Positions 58,510-64,000 of a DNA stretch of 64,000 nucleotides are shown here, one piece after another. The position numbers were made by a program, and so were the translations under genes. The DNA is from Azorinus chamasolen. Taxonomy: Eukaryota; Mollusca; Bivalvia; Cardiida; Solecurtidae. Positions within the stretch are counted from its first letter, which is position 1. Each line of letters opens with the position of its first letter. Under the pieces are notes generated by a model, which saw only the letters and a list, made by a program, of their open reading frames with translations, ran no database searches and was not told the DNA's origin. The stretch covers positions 26,184,722-26,248,721 of the forward strand of contig OY755252.1 of the NCBI GenBank assembly GCA_963576725.1, given 5' to 3'.

Positions 58510-58813
58510 GGTGGCGGTGGTCTAGTGGTAACGCGCTTGACTCAGTCCGGAGGTCCGGGGTTCAAATCCCGGTCCCACCCGGAAATTTCAGAGACGCTTT
58601 TCCGTGTCTCCCACCCACATATACTCTCCACCCAGGGGTTAAAATGGGTACCTGTAAGGGTCACTCGCCGGTACTGCGGCTGCATGAATGCGCCATATGT
58701 TAGCAGTGCTCAATATTGTAGGCCAATGACTCAATGATCAGGGGAGTAAATGTACAGTCGGCTGAACGGTCATTCGGACTGAAAGTAGACTATAACTAGG
58801 TACTTTACTTTAC
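58510..58813 (+). mobile_element. tRNA-derived SINE (V-SINE/RUDI-like), second copy
   Basis: Same element as 51271-51578 in the opposite orientation: GGTGGCGGTGGTCTAGTGG, CGGGGTTCAAATCCCGG, GACGCTTTTCCGTGTCTCCC and the tail AGGTACTTTACTTTACA. The tRNA-like head lacks two bases in the anticodon-arm region (CTTGACTCAGTCCGG versus CTTGACTATCAGTTCGG). Confidence 0.78.
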
Positions 58814-60130
58814 ATGCAGTGAAGGGTTTATAGTCGTGAAGAGATTTACTCACATAATTTTTCATTGATTACAATACCTAAAAAGATTGGCAAAGAACAC
58901 ATCTTGCACTTTTCTTTCGGTGATCGACCATCTAGACCCACGAAATGGCCCCCTGTGGTCTACTCTGTTTGCAAATGTGTGAAAACACGTTTATATGAGG
59001 GAAAGGGTTAAAACAGAACTTCCCACTAGGTCCAAGCAAAGTGGGTATTCCCAACACACGAAAGTTCATAAAGCACAAATCTATGATCAATGAGAAAAAG
59101 GCATAAGTGGTGAAAAAATAGACATCAGACTGTAAGTAGTGGTTTAAAATAGTTTTAGGCTTCTTAGTGAGTAACCGGAGGTGGAACGATCAAATAGAAT
59201 AACAAAGTCACTTTTCTATTGCTTACCTGGTATAAATTAGTTGAATCTCATCCCATAATCATATATCCACACAAAATTTCCACAAAATCCAACTTGGTGT
59301 CTGCTTATTTGGTCTCCATTTAGGGCATCGCCGTTTGTGTATTGAAAGCCTAAGGGTGAAGGTCGGTTTGTATCGGTGACCGGTGCATCTGTTAAATCTC
59401 CTCTAGAAAAAATGTCTTCTTTTAAACAGTGCTTGGATTGTTTTCAGATTTGAGTCAAATTGTAATATATTAACGAGTCCTTTTCATAGAGGCTATTGAC
59501 AAAAACTAGGTCACAGAAATAAACTCTGTGTTGAAAAAAACTACGGGATTACACAATACACGAATTGATAGGGTATCACGAATCCATAGGAATATCATAT
59601 TCATAAACAAACTATATGTATAAATTTACCTAAATGAGAAAGTCTCAACCCAAAACAATGGGAATTGCATTGATTAAATTTACATTTAGTACGTAAGCAA
59701 TATCAACCGTGGTCTCCATTTCGGGTCTTGCGAAACATTTTCATGAAATAAGATAATGACCTCAGACGCTCAAGTCCTGGTACGTGTCGGCATGTGGGGC
59801 GCTTTGTCTCTATACTATAAATACACCTAACTCAACCTCATTGACGGAATGTAGCTTATTTTTGCTGAAGTTCATGTTCAGTATGCTCAAGACCTAGTGG
59901 GGACACGACCATTAAAGATATAAAAAAAACACACTAATTTTTAAACTGAGCGAGGGAAAAAGTCCACAACGAAAGTAAAAATGAAGGATTTGCCCATGTC
60001 CGAGATATTTATAATGTAGATATATTATTTTATGTATTATCTTCACTATTTGTATTATTCAGCACTACAGAACAATCGTAATTTGCAGTAAATATGCAGT
60101 AGAACTAGATATTTGGTAAATATAAAATAA
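58814..60130. other. No gene seen
   Basis: Mostly unique sequence with one palindrome-family half (about 58935-58975, GTCTACTCTGTTTGC). It would hold the first intron if the exon at 60136 is real. Confidence 0.45.
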
Positions 60131-60135
60131 CTTAC

Positions 60136-60215
60136 TGCCATGTCTCGTGTTATTTAGCGGCCATATTGGATCTACCGATAATGGAATTTTGTACGTAGTG
60201 CGCATGCGCTGCGCA
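60136..60215 (-). promoter_or_regulatory. Candidate promoter and first exon (NRF1 and YY1 sites)
   Basis: TGCGCATGCGC at 60199-60209 is an NRF1-type site. About 35 bases on, on the minus strand, is CCAATATGGCCGC, a good YY1-type site at the usual transcription start position. A consensus donor GTAAGT follows at 60135 on the minus strand (ATGGCA then GTAAGTT). The short frame from ATGGCCGC stops at once, so this would be a 5' UTR exon. The (CA)n tract lies 240 bp upstream of it. Confidence 0.42.
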
Positions 60216-60341
60216 GTGAATGGCGTCGATGTGTGCGGTTCCAATTTTTCGCACAACGACGACTGTGTTTAAAATTAGAGTGTTTCCGTGAAACTCACAC
60301 CATCCGATTTTTTTCGATTTTATGACATAAAACGGCAAAAT

Positions 60342-62030
<1,689 letters not shown>

Positions 62031-62034
62031 ATGA

Positions 62035-63775
62035 CTCACATATAAGCGTTAACAAGTGCGTTTCTCCTGCAAAAGGAATACTTTATATATTGAGCCAGTT
62101 TAACTAGTTCCTGACGGTTTTGACTTTGTAGTAGCTGACAAAACTTTACAAAACTTGGTCTAGCATAATAACACTTTTTATATACTTCTTACGCAGGTCT
62201 GTGTATGAACTACATAAAGAACAAAATGAAATTCGTCTTCAATATCACGAGTTTCACAGTAACTAGAATATCTTTCATTTCTTGGTATGTTTATTTTGCC
62301 GTATCTCCCTGTTTCTATTTTTAATGAATGTAAAGACAGACGCAGCCTAGCAAGATAAAATCTACATTTATATGCCAATGTATCTAAATATGCTTCAAAT
62401 CTGTATGTTGCTAGTGCATCGCTACTATTGATATTCTCATCTCAACCTTGTACAAAACCATCCACTAATCTTTGTTTAAATATTTTGTGAAATGATTTCG
62501 GGTTTACAATTATTTGATCAATCCAAACATCAGCAAAACCATGATTTACTAGTAATGCTTAAATACTTGTAACCAAAGTACAAAAATGAGGCATGCAGGA
62601 AACACCACATACAGAACTAACAGCTGCACGAACAGCAACACAAGGAAACAGCAAATGTACATAATTATAAAAACATCAAGAGCCGCACAAAGACAAAACA
62701 AACATACGATAGGGGGAAGATGGAAGTACCGCCTACAATCGGCTAATAAATTATTGTATACAGTAGATAATATTACATTCTGTGTTGAAACTAGTTTCAG
62801 CCAATATTTAATAATTCTAACGATTTATATACAAGGGATATCGATCCATTTCACCATATATATTGTATGTCGATGTACACCTCTTTACGTGTAGTAACCT
62901 CTTACAAAAGTTTGGGTGTACTCGTTCTATTTGTTTAGATTAAGTATAACCCCATACTTCACAGCTATACTTCAAAATAGAACTAACAAATACATCAAAT
63001 AACTGACATGTAACACTACATTTCAGGTTTAAACAGTTAATATTGGCCATGAATGCATTCAATGATCTCAGCCCTTTACCTACAATAAATTCTTGATTTA
63101 AAACAAAGCTCACAGTGTAGTTGATACCGTCCCAAGGTAGTTAAAGTCATTTACTGTTTCTATAAAATCTCACCCCGTACGACCAAGTTTCATTTTCATT
63201 AATTTTTTCTAAACTTTTCCTGAACACCATTACTAATTTTCGAGCAATTTACAGCTAATACCCAACTTTCGCAGTATTCATTTAATTTATCCAATTTATA
63301 TTGCAAGTCGTTTGGCGAGCTACCAAAGACAACAATGGCATCGGCATGAGGTAAAATTGCAAGTATAATATCATCTATACTTATTCCTATAAGATCTGGA
63401 TCTTGAAGATTTAACTCTAAATCCTTAAGAAAAAGAACAGACATTATGGGCGAGATTATATCCCCTTGCATGAGTCCATGTAATTATCGTAGATCTCAGA
63501 ATAAGTATTTCCTTTTTTAATACATGTCTTGACTTTATCGTACATATCCTTTAAAACACGTAAATATGACCGTTAGAATCCAACCTATATAACTTGAACC
63601 ACAAATAATTTCTATTTATACTATCGAATGCCCTCTTTAAATCGACGAAATCGCAGTACAAACGTTTATTAGACGCTATCGTATTCAGTACAATAGCGTG
63701 AAGAATAAACACCGCGTCTACAGTTGACCGACACGATCTAAAGCCGAACTGTGCATCTGATATGATATTTTTTTC
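62035..63775 (-). pseudogene. LINE (CR1/Jockey-type) ORF2 reverse transcriptase remnant
   Basis: Minus strand, from right to left: AQFGFRSCRSTVDAVFILHA (63757-63695), LYCDFVDLKRAFDSINRN (63660-63605), MQGDIISPIMSVLFLKDLE (63471-63415), the catalytic region ILPHADAIVVFG (63360-63320), YCESWVLAVN (about 63270), KYSCEVWGYT (about 62960), and the C-terminal part YLARLRLSLHSLKIETGRYG and DIEDEFHFVLYV (62360-62210). That is the domain order of a CR1/Jockey-like LINE ORF2. The F/YADD box reads HADA, so both aromatic and second Asp are lost, and there are many stops. A Penelope-like 3' fragment (62583-62745) is inserted in the C-terminal half. The endonuclease half would lie beyond 63775 but is replaced by other sequence. 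Confidence 0.82.
62583..62745 (-). repeat. Penelope-like 3' end fragment inserted in the LINE
   Basis: Plus strand GCATGCAGGAAACACCACAT through GGAAGTACCGCCTACAATCG, matching 17735-17885. LINE coding resumes on both sides, so it is a nested insertion. Confidence 0.68.
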
Positions 63776-64000
63776 CTCACACTATGCTGAACCCCTGTTT
63801 TATCAGATAGTCTACCTTGTGGGAGTGCCGTAACTGAGTGCCGTAAATTGCGGAAATGCACTAGTGCATTTTTTTTATGAAAATAAGCAATCGTTAGCCA
63901 ATCGTAGCGCTCATGTAAGCGCCAGCCAATCATAGCGCTCCATGTGGGCCATCCGTTGTATTACTGCGCTGTTTGTAAGGAATGGCCGAAACAGCCGTCA
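63776..64000. other. Sequence replacing the LINE N-terminal half
   Basis: Contains a short tandem duplication AGCCAATCGTAGCGCTC / AGCCAATCATAGCGCTC (63896-63943). No LINE coding is recognisable here and no gene is seen. Confidence 0.5.

Noticed and set aside
51480..58580. Functional tRNA genes at 51.5 and 58.5 kb
   Set aside because: The acceptor stem does not close and the anticodon arm is degenerate; both continue into a shared SINE body.

Overview
This is non-coding-rich metazoan DNA, almost certainly from a bivalve mollusc. The evidence is an AT-rich background, very long (CA)n and GACA/GA microsatellites, many short palindromic MITEs, arrays of about 150-170 bp units that share the core GGGCCATAACTCTG or GGGCAATAACTCC, and degraded reverse transcriptases of types I know from mollusc genomes. 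There is no operon-like bacterial coding and no clearly intact multi-exon host gene. The species cannot be fixed from sequence alone.

Region 1 (about 1.0-9.2 kb) is the most unusual part. It holds a compact block of about ten genes on both strands: a FtsK/HerA (A32-like) packaging ATPase with an intact Walker A motif, a coiled-coil/membrane protein, a roughly 447-codon protein with a C-terminal anchor, a fibre-like protein, small membrane proteins, a protein with a possible TBP-like end and a Lys/Arg/Ser-rich basic protein. Genes abut or overlap by 1-30 bp (TAATG, ATGA and tail-to-tail overlaps), as in a virus. I read it as a decayed endogenous dsDNA virus or Polinton/Maverick-like element. 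Most genes carry one or more frameshifts or stops; only one small membrane-protein ORF (1065-1298) is clean. No polymerase B, integrase or recognisable double jelly-roll capsid gene is visible. The left end is cut by a Penelope-like reverse transcriptase fragment (1-1003).

Region 2 (9.2-20.9 kb) is a graveyard of Penelope-like 3' ends in both orientations, TTAA-flanked MITEs (one with its empty site elsewhere in the window), a 1.26 kb terminal-inverted-repeat element and an 85 bp near-perfect palindrome. Region 3 (20.9-32 kb) has a GACA/GA low-complexity tract, a CpG-rich patch, a 155 bp tandem-array element and many 60-70 bp palindromes. Region 4 (32-38 kb) has a candidate promoter with first exon, a hAT-like transposase remnant, a second array element, (CA)n with a 27 bp satellite and a Tc1-like transposase remnant. 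Region 5 (38-47.7 kb) has a 2.2 kb minisatellite, a probable terminal exon of a host-type gene and the first copy of a segmental duplication. Region 6 (47.7-58.9 kb) has an array carrying nuclear-receptor-type half-sites, the second copy of the duplication, two tRNA-derived SINEs and 157 bp arrays almost identical from unit to unit. Region 7 (58.9-64 kb) has a second candidate promoter with first exon, a 200 bp (CA)n tract and a LINE reverse transcriptase remnant running towards the right edge.

Apart from the viral block, which probably once worked as a virion-building cassette, the features are independent insertions rather than cooperating genes. Family assignments rest on motifs read by eye and remembered family sequences; no database search was possible.
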